From Geosiphon pyriformis (taxonomy: Eukaryota > Glomeromycota > Glomeromycetes > Archaeosporales > Geosiphonaceae): a DNA stretch of 64,000 nucleotides. The position numbers were made by a program, and so were the translations under genes. The stretch is from NCBI GenBank assembly GCA_016748015.1, contig JAAOMT010000436.1, positions 2,163,187 through 2,227,186 on the forward strand. The letters run 5' to 3'. This document shows, piece by piece, positions 11,594 to 22,460 of the stretch (position 1 is its first letter; each line of letters starts with the position of its first letter). Below the pieces are notes generated by a model. That model was given only the letters and a program-made list of their open reading frames with translations. It was not told where the DNA came from and did not search any database.

Positions 11594-14500
11594 TCACTCC
11601 AAACCACAATGCACCAATGGTAACACTCCTAAGTCACCAATCAGATTGTCCCTTTCTATGTTAGCTCTAAACCTGAACCTAAAACCCCATAACTCAGAAT
11701 AATGACGTACACTCATGTTTTGCACAAAGTCAACCAGAATCCAGGCAGCTTCTTTGTGATCTTCAAAGACCCACACAGCTTTCTCAAACCACCCCACCAG
11801 CACAAAGTCTTTACAAAGAAGAGCATACAAGCTGACATTAGACACACATAAGAAAAGAGACTCTAAGACCACAGAAGGAGTCGGAAAACAAAAACCAGCC
11901 AAAGACTTCCAAGTTAACATGTATTCAATAGAATCTCCTTATGGAAGATAGATTTTCTGCTACAAGTAAATACATAATCAGAAAACTCAACTTCTCCACA
12001 GTGCAAACACAAAACACCAAAGTAGTTTTTGTTATAAAGCTTCTTTCTAACTGTAACAGACAGCCTGCCATACACAGCTTTCATGAAATAAGAGCACAAA
12101 CCAGCTGAATGTCTACTCATAGAACCTGACAGCATACTTAAATTTGGATGTCAAACAGCCATAGTTCTGACCCAATTAATATTACAAACTAAAAAACCAC
12201 TCAGAATTTTAGAGCCAGGACCAACTTTCTAGTGCATGTAATTTACAGATCTAAAAATGTCCCAAACAAAGTATCAAACATTACTAAAAATTGGCATACC
12301 ATTGGCCATTAAAAAGCATTCACAAACATTAGTTGGCAGCAGCAGAGAGGAATGAGCAGAAGTGCTCACCAATGTGTCTGCACAAATATTACCCAGCACA
12401 TCAGAGTGTCTTTTGACTTTTAACCAACTCACAGAGATGTTCTTTTGAACAATTAAATTCACAATATGTCTCTTTTCCATTCAACAACAATTACAAAAAT
12501 CAGGGCCAATCTGATTTTAAATCTGAAACACATGCATTTAAGGCAGCTTGGCTGTCCAAGCACATCTTTACTGAACAAGAGGAAGATACACACTTTAGCA
12601 CCAAGGCAACAGCCTGCAACTCAGCCATTGTAAAAAACAATAGACCCACAACTCTAATCCCAATACCTAACCCAATCTCAGGAAAAAATGCTGCAGCATC
12701 TTCAGCTACATCAACAGAACCAAGTCCCTTCAAAGAACCATCTGTGAAAACAGAAATTGAATCTGATCAGACCTCAAGCAAACTATTCTTAACAACAGAA
12801 AATTGATCTGAAAGCAAAACATTATTGACATCTAACAAAGAATTGCCATTGGATAGTGTTGACAGAAGAACCTTATCATGCAAGAATCTCGACATTAATA
12901 TAAACCAAGAAGACACAGGTCCCTTGGAGTCTAGTTTCTTCCAGCACTAAAATGTTTACCAATCTATAACTTTACCACATTTGTCTAAAAGTCTATCACA
13001 GAAAGCTACACCAAACTTCTTCAAAGAACTGATCCAATCATAATACAAAGAAGGCCCTAAGACACCAGAGATGGGATACTTACTAGGGTTAAAAAAAGCA
13101 CTGGGCAAATTGTTCATTATAGAAAGCTTATTGATTAAAAGAATACACACTATTCCAGCCAGAAAATTGTTAGAGAGACCAATATGCAGCCTAACAGGAA
13201 ACTGCAGGAGATCAAAAGGGGCCCAACCCAAAACCTGCAAATCCAGAAAGTGGTGCTCAAAAAGCCAACCAACAATCCCAGAAAAATTAGAAAAACTCAT
13301 GACAGAAGCAGACTTCCCCTCAACTTGAACTTGTTTGAATGTTTTTAGACCATAGAGTAAAGGATGATAGAGCACTTTATTTGGAAAATTTCAGGACAAA
13401 CCAATCTTTCACTTAAAGCTCTTTCTAACCAAAGCATTCCAGCATTGACAAACAGCAGAAAACAAAAAACTAAATTAAGTACAATAGTTAACAATAGGCT
13501 GAAAAACAGCCAACACCAAATACACAAATTGTTTGTCTGAAATAGCTTTACGCAGCACCATATTAGAAAAAAACTTGATGTCAGACTGAGCTTTAACCAA
13601 GCTAGGCTTGAACAAACTATTAGTTGACAAGAATATACCCAAGTATCTATGAGGCACACCATGTTTAGTAATTGAAATAGGCAACTCACTGATTCTAAAA
13701 ACAGCATTTTGAACTCTCTGGTTAATGAGAATAGCCACTGTTTTGTCATTATTGATCGAAATATTATTAATTGCAAAAAACTCACTGGTAACATCCAATA
13801 TAAATTGTGTAACAGCCTAACTACTCCCAACCCAAATAGTATCATCAACAAAAGTACTAGTTGCAAAGAAAGAAGTTATTCCACCCATGTTGTTTATTTT
13901 GCCTGATTTGGCCACAAACTTGGTATCAATCCAATAGCCACATATATTCTCCTGTCTTTTAACTTTACACATCAAAAAGTCATAGAAAATCCACCAAAGG
14001 AGAGAAGAAAACACTTTACTTTAATTAAGACTATCCAGTACCTGGTAACCATCTGAAAGACCAAAATCAGTCATAACATGATTTAATCTATCTTTATGAA
14101 TTCCACCAAAAAACTCAATAAATTTATCACACATTTTGATGTACTGCAAACTAGCCTCCAAATGATGTCAGCCGACTGAGTTATATGTTTTGCACATATT
14201 CTGTAAAACCAACCAAACCTCTCTGCTTTTTTCTAAAGCATCTTTCACCACTGAACTAACAGCAAAAATGAGAGACTGTGTAAAGGTACTATGAAGAACA
14301 GAAAAATTATTCCCACACAACACTTCAAACTTACTGCAAGCAAGAGAAATTCTATCTGAAAGGATCTTATGAGCAGTCTCCAATAGAGCAATAGGATAAG
14401 TATTTGTTAAGACATCATCCCAATCATAAGGTTTAGGTATCATAAAGACCCAAGTCCTTCTCCACAAAACTGGAACTATGCCCACCTTTAGGCATAAATT

Positions 14501-15029
14501 TAAGAGATCTAACAAGCTTCTGAAAATAATCTTACCACAATGTTTCCACAATTCATTAGGAATACCACTAAAACCAGCAGTTTTTCCATCTGGTAAATGT
14601 TTGACAACTTAAAAAAAACTCACTAAAACTAATAACATCTATAATATCAGAGAAAGTATTATCATCCACATATTGTAAAGAAACATACTGACGAGCCCAA
14701 GGAACAGAGAAGGGTGTAAATACTGACCATTTTCTGGTCTATTCTTCTATTATCATATTAACTTTGGACTTAACATCACTAGGATTTAAAACAAGTTTAT
14801 TATCTACCACCAAATAGTCAAGAACCACCTTGTAAAAAGGCTTATCCAAAATACTTCTGATCATACAGTCTTTGTTCATACAAAAATTTTCTATCCTCTT
14901 ATCAATAACATGTCTAATTGTAGCAGTCTTAGCAGCTTTGGTTTCATGCATTTTGGAACAATAATAACTCTTCTTAAATCTGAACAGACAAACAAAAATT
15001 TCCACACTGTTGGTATCATTATTTAACAT
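11594..15029 (-). pseudogene. LINE-B ORF2 C-terminal two-thirds (RT, RNase H, Cys-rich tail)
   Basis: The linker before RT is open at 14739-15029. The RT N-terminal part is at 14168-14551, ending near the first Asp motif (MCKTYN). The second RT motif FVDDTIWVG is intact near 13832-13860, and thumb segments lie at 13345-13866. RNase H spans about 12390-12770: FTDGSL, a tyrosine-free AELQ motif, LDSQ and GNICADTL are all recognisable, so the catalytic carboxylates appear kept. A C-terminal Cys-rich segment (CLHCGEVEFSDYVFTC, 11914-12135) resembles the zinc-binding tail seen in some LINE proteins. Frame changes and stops separate the pieces. Confidence 0.75.
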
Positions 15030-15115
15030 GTTTTAAGCTTCAAAAATCTTACTTTTATCAGCAACCAATCAAGTATTGAGAAGGAAATCAGTCTTAGAAG
15101 CATTACCAGACTGAT

Positions 15116-15646
15116 ATTTATATTTAAATTAAATTTATATAAAATTAAAAAATTTGGTTATAAAAGCAAATATTATTATAAATATTAATTTAAATCATAT
15201 AAATTTATATATAAATTAGAAATTAATTATTAATTAATTTTTTAAATTAGCTATAAAACTTGTATTTATTAAGTTTATAAAATAATTTATAACAAAAAAC
15301 TGTGATAAAATTTGCCAATAATAAAATTATTAAATTAATAATTTTTAAATAATTTATTTTTATTTATAAAAATTTAATATATATATAATAAAAACTTATA
15401 TAAATAAATTTTTATAAATTTTTAAAAATTGTTATTAAATACTTTTTTATATTTTATTAATAAACATAGTAACTTATAATTTTTATAATAAAAAACTTAT
15501 ATAATTAATTTTATATATTTATATTAAATATATAATTGTTTATTTTAAAGATAAAATATTTTAAAAATTGTATTTATATTATATTAATTTTTAAAAATAT
15601 AAATTTATGTTAAATTAAATTGTTTTTATTATTATATATAAAATAT
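15116..15646. other. AT-rich spacer
   Basis: Low-complexity A/T sequence between the truncated end of LINE-B and an old LTR. No gene or repeat unit recognised. Confidence 0.5.
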
Positions 15647-16100
15647 TGTTACAGTTGAAAACCATAGTTTTTATTAGTTATTATATATATTAACTATTCC
15701 ATTTTTAGATAATAATTATTGATCTGATTAATAACCCAATTATTGATCTAATTATTGACTTAGTTATTGACTATTTTCAATAGTTATATAAGCAATAAAT
15801 TTTTTAGTTGTAAAAAGACATGATCAAATATAAAAAATAAAAGAAATAAAATAACAACTATTATCTTAATTTTTTTTATATTGCTTATTTTTCTTTCTTT
15901 ACTTTTAAGTATCTGAATATTTTGGAATAAAAAATTATTTGTTGGCATTTACTTATTTTTTTCTTAACTTATATAATTGTAATATTTGAAGATTATTGAA
16001 TAAAATATAATTAAAGAGTATATTTAATATCTAATATTGAATTCTAAGAACACAAACATAAGACATAAAATTATATCAATTTATTATTATTTGTTAACAG
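15647..16100 (+). repeat. Old decayed LTR, left part (split by Ty3-A)
   Basis: Aligns by eye with the Ty3-A LTR from its TGTTAC start through the U3 repeat block (four 12-bp units) to about two-thirds of its length. It is much more AT-rich than the Ty3-A LTR. It continues at 23741 after the Ty3-A insertion. Confidence 0.8.
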
Positions 16101-16766
16101 TGTTACAGTTGAAACACATAGTTTTTATTAATTATCACATGTATTAGCTACTGATGTCATATAATTAACCACCCTATTTTTAGATAGTAATTGTTGACCT
16201 GATCAATGACATGACTGTTGACCTGATCATTGACCTGATCATTGACCACTTTAAATAGCTATATAAGTGATGATTCCCTTAGCTGTAGAAAGACATGATC
16301 AAAGTAACAAAATAAACAATATTAATTACTTCCTCTCATAATCACTTATTCCCCTTTCCTTACTTTCAAATATCTACTTGTTGGCATTCACATACCTTAT
16401 CTTTTCCCCTTCTTGATTTGTATTTGTTAGAATTAGCCTGAGAAGCAATTGGCTTGCTCTTGTAATTCATTGAATAAAGAAACAATTGAAAAGTATAACA
16501 ATACCTGTTATTGATTCTAAGAATCACCAAGTTGAAGCATAGAATAATAGCAGTGGTGTTATCTTGTTGACAATCACAGACTATTCCTCTACCTTCAGAT
16601 TTAAGAAAAGATTAGCGACTGTGATTTTTATGAGACTGATCACACACATTGAATTCTTACTTATTCAATTCACTCCCTTATTGTAATTTCTTCTTTGTTT
16701 ATTTCTATCATCATACAATACTGTTCTCCCTTGCTATTCATTAGCTTGTTACTCCAACCCGTAACA
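16101..16766 (+). repeat. Ty3-A 5' LTR
   Basis: 666 bp, TGTTAC...GTAACA. It contains four copies of a 12-bp unit (TTGACCTGATCA-like) in the presumed U3, followed by a TATA-like AGCTATATAAG at about 16257-16267, the probable core promoter. Confidence 0.9.
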
Positions 16767-16772
16767 TAAAAG

Positions 16773-16789
16773 TGGTGCTCTCTGTGAGG
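16773..16789 (+). other. Putative primer-binding site of Ty3-A
   Basis: TGGTGCTCTCTGTGAGG begins six bases after the LTR, and the TGG matches the CCA end of a tRNA. Ty3-C has the same site with one difference (TGGTGCTCCCTG). I could not assign the tRNA. Confidence 0.5.
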
Positions 16790-16818
16790 TTGTCAAAATT
16801 CACTTATTCTCTCATTGT

Positions 16819-18372
16819 ATGGGTGATTACTCATATTTGCCACAGCAATCAGAAGAACACTTTGTAGCACACAACAGAAACGACCAAAGTTTCATTGAAC
16901 TTAATCCTTTGCCCTCCTGCTTGATCTGCTTCCCCCTTGAAAAACAATCAAGTAGACAATTCCAAGACTTTTGGAACTGGTTCCTGAATGAGCATTCAGC
17001 TGAAACCTACACAGCTTATACAACCTATTACTTTGACCAAGCTTATTTTGAAAATGACTTTGAAGAAAAAAACAACAGTATCAATCAGCTTTTATATTCT
17101 GCAACCTTTGAACAACAGCCCCCTGATTTCGAATATCTGAATCATCAAATCTACATTTGGATTGCTGCCCATCAAGCAACTGAAACTCTCTTTGAAACAG
17201 AAGAAAAAAGCTACCAAACTGCCCCTGTTTTTAATCTTTTATCAAGCGAATCAGACTCGTCTACACAAACAGTTACCCCTGAACCAATGGCTAATGACCC
17301 CATGCAAGCAAACATTCTGGCCGCCCTCCAAGGTATACAAACTGCTCTAGGGCAAAGAAACAACACCCCAATATCATTATTTAGAGGTGATGCACAAAAT
17401 CCAATTGAATGGTTGGATGACTTTGAAAGAGCTGCTACAGCCAATCAATATGATGATGAGTACAAGTTCCAAATTGTTGGTGGCTACCTTCAAGGATCCC
17501 CTGCTACCTGGTTCTCACAAGAAACAGATGTCAATGCCCAGCAAAGAATTGTTAGATGGACATCAGCAAATGTGGGAGAAATCAACACTTCTTTTACTAC
17601 CTGGTTTGAAAACAAGTTCAGAACCCCAATATTAATATCAAAATGGCATATGGAATTGGAAAGAAAAACCCAAGGTCCCGGTAAAGTTGTAACCGAATAC
17701 GTCAAAGCAATCAAAAAGTTAATCAAATGAGTAGACACTGGAAGAAATTGGACAGAAATCCAGAAAATTCACTCCTTCACAAAAGGATTGAGAACTGATC
17801 TATTGTATGCTCTTTGGCCCCTCCTGGCCCTGAAAAATAATCCCACCATGGTTATGGTCATTGAATTAGCACAAAGAATTGAAGACAACCAAAGGATGCA
17901 CTTGGGATCCACACTACCAGTTTTTGCTCCTGTTCTTGTCATGGCTCCTGCCCCTCAAATGGCTGCTACTTCTTTTGCCACTCACACTCAAGATCCAAAT
18001 GAACAGTTAATAGACAGACTTACAGCAAATCTTGCTTGGTTATTAGAACTCTTAGCTCAAGCAGTCAGAGAAAATCAGCAACCACAAAGACTCAGATTTG
18101 AACCACGCTTCAATCAGTCCCAGCAACCACCTTATCAAAGACAACAAAATCGTGGCCCACTTGTATGCTATTGCTGTGGATTAACTAGACACTTTTCAAG
18201 AGATTGCAACAATCCTCTACTGCCACCACCAGTCCCCAGAAACAATGATGCTCAGAACAACAGGATCAACAACAACAATGTGCCCAACCAAAGACCCAAT
18301 CATGCCAACATCAATTTCTTTGGAGAGGATCCCTTAGTTGAAGCCACTGTTTATCAGCCTTTAAACTGGTAG
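16819..18372 (+). CDS. Ty3-A gag polyprotein, interrupted by one in-frame TGA
   Basis: One reading frame of 518 codons broken only by TGA at 17728-17730. The capsid-type Retrotrans_gag region lies at about residues 195-345 (PIEWLDDFERAA, then GYLQGSPATWF). A CCHC zinc knuckle CYCCGLTRHFSRDC lies at 18169-18210. A Q/N/P-rich tail follows. Gag forms the virus-like particle and packages RNA. The ATG lies about 50 bp after the LTR, in a conserved leader. The frame ends with TAG right after a TTTAAAC heptamer, from which pol can be entered in the -1 frame. The same TGA is found in Ty3-B and Ty3-C, so it may be inherited or read through. Confidence 0.85.
18317..18330 (+). repeat. PPT-like sequence inside gag
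   Basis: TCTTTGGAGAGGAT is identical over 14 bases to the polypurine tract region before the 3' LTR (23071-23084). The flanking bases also match with two transitions. It lies 30 bases upstream of the frameshift heptamer. Confidence 0.6.
18360..18366 (+). promoter_or_regulatory. Putative -1 ribosomal frameshift site, gag to pol
   Basis: The heptamer T TTA AAC is in the X XXY YYZ register of the gag frame, followed by TGG TAG. A -1 slip gives TTT AAA CTG GTA and runs without a stop into the pol frame. A weak hairpin can form downstream (18366-18376 with 18396-18408). The heptamer and the frame relation are kept in Ty3-B (41856-41862) and Ty3-C (58583-58589). Confidence 0.6.
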
Positions 18373-21053
18373 GTGCACCTCCAAAGGATGAGAGTGCAAG
18401 CCAACCAGAAGAAAACCCTTTTTACGCTTTTAACTTAACTGATAATGACCATGACATGGATGAATTAGCAATCAACCCCTCTGAATCCACAAGAAAGAAG
18501 AAGAAAGCCAAAGTTGATTTTGTTCTAGACCCCAATAAAGCTTCTACATCAACTGCTGACAACAATGAGCCTCCAAAAGCCAAAGTTTTCAAGAATCCTC
18601 CAAAGTTGGAACCCCCAGAAATAGTACAAAAATCCAGTTCCTATTCTGTTGTCAAAGACCTTATAGAAACCCCAGCACATATAACCTTTGGCCAATTGAT
18701 GACCCATCTACAATTCAGAAAAGATCTTCGCAAATTCCTGATTCTAAAAAAAAAGACACCCAAAACCAACAAATGCCTTTGCCAAGCTGGACTTACTGAC
18801 AATAGCAATGTCACTCCTCTAATTTGTAAAGCCCAAGTGGCTGGCTATTTTATCAATTTGATCCTAGACAGTGGATCATCTGTTAGTGTTATTGCCAAAC
18901 ACTTTCTTGAAGCAATTGGCAGAAAAATTAATGAACCATCCACACAACCAATAACCAATGTGCATGGTAATAAGAAGAAAGGGCTTGGCATAGCCAAAGC
19001 TATTCCTGTTCGCATCAATGACATCAGTATTGAAACTGATATGGAAGTGTCTGAAGCAAAAGAATACACCATCATTGTTGGCAATGAATGGCTCAAAAAA
19101 GCAAAGGCTTTGCTTAATTATGAACTCTGTGAACTAATCATCAAATGTGGTGAGAAACCCATTGTGGTTAAGTGTCGCCATTGGACAACTCCCCCAGTAC
19201 TCAAGCAGAGTCCAGAAGAAAATGAATCAGATGAATCAGATGATGAAGAAAGTAAGGAAGAAGAAAAACAAGAAGAACAAGAAGAAACTGCTGAATTCGT
19301 CTATACCATCTTCACTAGCAATGGCAAACCACTAGATAATGTCAAGGCAGATAAAAAAGGAATCATTGTCAATGGCAAGCTGATCTGCTGGCCTTATTAT
19401 AACATGCTTAGAAGAATCTTTGACAGAAAGCCAGGCAAGAAAGCCAAATACATTTATTGGTGACATGGTCCTTGTGCCCGGTGCTGGTGCGACAAACCAT
19501 TGTACTCTTCTAGTAATGAATGCATGTCCTGTCTGATCTATTACAAAGATTGAGAACCAATCAGCTTAATACCCTGAGAGGAAATAAAAGAAGTCCAAAA
19601 GTCCTTTAAAAACAAACCATCTGAAATCCAATCACTGGTTGTAGAACAAAGAGAATTCTCTCCAGAAGAATGAAAAGTAGATATTGAAAACCTGCTGGCT
19701 AGAAACAGCCCAGTTATCTCAAAAGAAAGTGAACCTCCTGGATGTAAACATGTGATACAACACACCATCATCACCAGAGAAACTCACCTCATCTATTTGA
19801 AGCCCTATCAATCCAACAGGCACAATGATGAGTTTATAAAAAAGAAAATAACCCGAATGAAAACCCTTGGATTCATACAGAAAACCAAGAGTGAATGGAC
19901 ATTCCCAGTTGTAGTAGTATCCAAGAAAGGAGAAACCCTATGCTTTTGTGTTGACTATTGCCAATTAAATGCCATTACTGAAAAAGACATGTACCCACTT
20001 TCCAAGATTGATGCAATGCTAGACCAATTCCATGGTGCCGCTTTCTTTTCAACCATTGACTTAACTGTTGGATTCTGGCAAGTAGAGATGGATCCAGAAA
20101 GCAGAAAAAAAACTGCTTTTATCACCAAGTATGGTACCTACGAATTCACAGTTATGCCTTTTGGTCTCACAAATGCTTTTCCCACATTTCAACGCTTAAT
20201 GGACAAAGTATTTGAATCAGTAAAAGAAAACTTTGTTCTAGTCTACTTGGACGACATAATGGTATACTCAAAAACCTGGGATGAACACCTTAAACATTTG
20301 CAAAAGGTTTTTGACCTCCTTAGAAATGCTGGTCTCAAGATCAATCCAATCAAATCATTCTTTGGATGTCAATTCATTTAGTTCCTTGGCCATCTTATTA
20401 CAAAAGATAGAATCTTCCCTGATCCAGCCAAAATTGAAAAAGTTCAAAACATTAGACAACCAATAAATGTTCATGAACTATGCTTTTTTCTTGGTTTGGC
20501 CTCTTATTATCACAAGTTTGTCAAGGATTTCTCTAAAATTGCTGTTCTTCTCAATCAGCTACTTAGAAAAAACATCAATTATTACTGGGGCACTCATCAA
20601 CAAAAAGCATTTGAAATTCTGAAGGAAAAACTGGTTACAGAACCCATTCTCATGCAACCTAATCTGGATCAACCTTTTATCCTCCACACTGATGCATCTG
20701 GCTATGGACTTGGTGCTGTTCTTTCCCAAAAAAATGAAGATAACAGAGAACATGTCATAGTATATGCCAGTAGAACTCTCACACCAGCAGAAAAGAACTA
20801 CTCAGTTACTGAGCAGGAATGCTTAAGAGTAGTTTGGGCTACCAGCTACTGGGACAAATATCTTAAGGGTGTGAAATTTTTGGTGGTAACAGATCACCAA
20901 GCTTTGGTTTGGCTACGCAACAAAAGAAACCTGGAACATAAATGGATAACTCACTGGATACTCCACTTGGACGAATTCGACTATGACATTCAACACTGCA
21001 AAGGAGCTAATCATCAAAACACCAATACTCTCTTCAGACTTACCATCCAGTGA
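18366..21053 (+). pseudogene. Ty3-A pol: protease, RT, RNase H
   Basis: In the -1 frame relative to gag. The aspartic protease active site is LDSGSS near 18868, with the flap/IVGNEWL region near 19075. An acidic linker and a Cys cluster (CARCWC, then CMSC, 19474-19530) follow. RT spans about 19790-20380, with VVVVSKK, FSTIDL and YLDD (about 20248). RNase H spans about 20600-21050, with HTDASG, TEQEC and TDHQAL. In-frame stops lie at 19461 (TGG to TGA), 19551, 19575, 19671 and 20379 (CAG to TAG). A TGA ends the frame at 21051, a stop shared with Ty3-B. Not functional as a whole, although the main catalytic motifs remain. Confidence 0.85.
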
Positions 21054-21112
21054 TGGTAAAACCCTCTCAAACCAAACCAACTTAATTATTTGTAACTTTC
21101 TCACAAACAAAC

Positions 21113-22407
21113 ATGATAATGGACTTGGACAACTACTCTGCTTTAATGAAATTTTTGAGTAAAAGACAATACCTGCCAGACTATAATCGACAGCAAAGAG
21201 AACATTTGCACAAACAATCAAATTTTTATTTGATTTGCCAGAACCAGTTATATAAAAGAAATAGAAAAAATCCTGACCGCCCCCAGAGAGTCATTAGATT
21301 TGAAGAAAGAGAAATTGTGATCTACAATATGTACATTAATCCATTAGCTGAACACTTTGGAAAAACAAAAACAATTCAGAAAACTTTAGCTCGCTATTAT
21401 TGGCTACTTTGGAAAAAGACATTGCTGAATATATCAAAATCTGTGATATCTGCCAAAGAAGAGAAAAACCCAATTGCAAAGAAGATATCCATCCAATCTC
21501 TGTTGGTCAACCATTTGATAAAATTGGTATAGATGTTGTTGGACTTTTAACAGTAACTCCTGATGGCAATAGATACATTATTATAGCTACCAACTATCTT
21601 ACAAAGTCGGTAGAAGCAAGAGCCACCCCAGATCAAACAGCAGTCTCAATTGCCAATTTCATTTATGAAGATATTATCTGTCGCCACAGCTGCCCCAAAG
21701 AACTTTTATCTGATAGAGAAAGAGCTTTTCTCAGTACACTGGTTGAAGAACTTTGCAAAAAAATGGGAATACATCATAAACTCTCTTCCTCTTATCACCC
21801 CCAAACAAATGGCCTAGTAGAACGTTTCAATAGAACACTATGTGAAACCTTAGCCAAAATCAGTGAAAAAACCAACCTATGGGACAAAGTATTGCCTTCA
21901 GCCTTGTTTGCTTACAGAACTGTGAATCATGACATAACAAGTTATAAACCCTTTTATCTGCTCTATGGACGAATGGCAACTCTACCAATAGAAACAATAC
22001 CTTTTGAAGAAATAACAATAGGAGATTACAAGGACATTTTGCAAAGAAGACTTGGTACCATTCTTGACTCATTAGTAGAAGCACGGATAATTGCCTTTGA
22101 AAAAATAAAACAGATTCAAGAGAAGCTCAAAAAGAAAAAGATCTATAAAACACTTTTCTTAAGTGTTGGTGACTTAGTTTTAGAATACCGTTTAGACAAA
22201 GACAATGTCTATGGTGATAAATTCTCTAGCTGGTGGAAAGAACCCTTTATAGTCAACAAAGTTTTGAACAATGGTTCTTATATCTTACAAGATTAATATA
22301 GAACAATATTCAGTGATTGCCCTGTTCATGGCACGCAACTCAAGAAATATCACAAATGACCTAATTGGTTACCTGTTGTGGTAATACCGATCCAAATAAT
22401 CAGCAAA
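21113..22407 (+). pseudogene. Ty3-A integrase
   Basis: In the -1 frame relative to RT/RNase H, with its own ATG at 21113. The zinc-binding domain keeps CDICQ, but the first His of the HHCC set is Tyr here (MYINPL versus MHTDLL in Ty3-B). A 1-bp deletion near 21405 changes frame. The core is read at 21400-22296: GIDVVGLL, LLSDRERAF and NGLVERFN supply the D-D-E triad. The C-terminal GPY-like part (EPFIVNKVLNNGSYIL) is cut by CAA to TAA at 22294, where Ty3-B keeps CAA. The remnant continues to about 22407. Confidence 0.85.
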
Positions 22408-22460
22408 AATTAGATATAAATAAATGCACCATTCCCAAAACAGAGGTATCTTCAATCGAC

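Larger units (their letters stand above)
11331..15115 (-). mobile_element. LINE-B: 5'-truncated non-LTR retrotransposon
   Basis: Minus-strand LINE of the same family as LINE-A and LINE-C. The 3' end is at about 11331-11345, where a short A-rich tail (seen as a T run) follows the 3' UTR. The 5' end is truncated at about 15115, corresponding to the region between endonuclease and RT in LINE-A. It is the least AT-biased member and keeps several catalytic motifs, but has many frame breaks. It lies tail to tail with LINE-A, about 160 bp apart. Confidence 0.85.

Noticed and set aside
13071-13328. 85-codon open frame on the plus strand
   Set aside because: It is antisense to LINE-B ORF2 and has no independent support.
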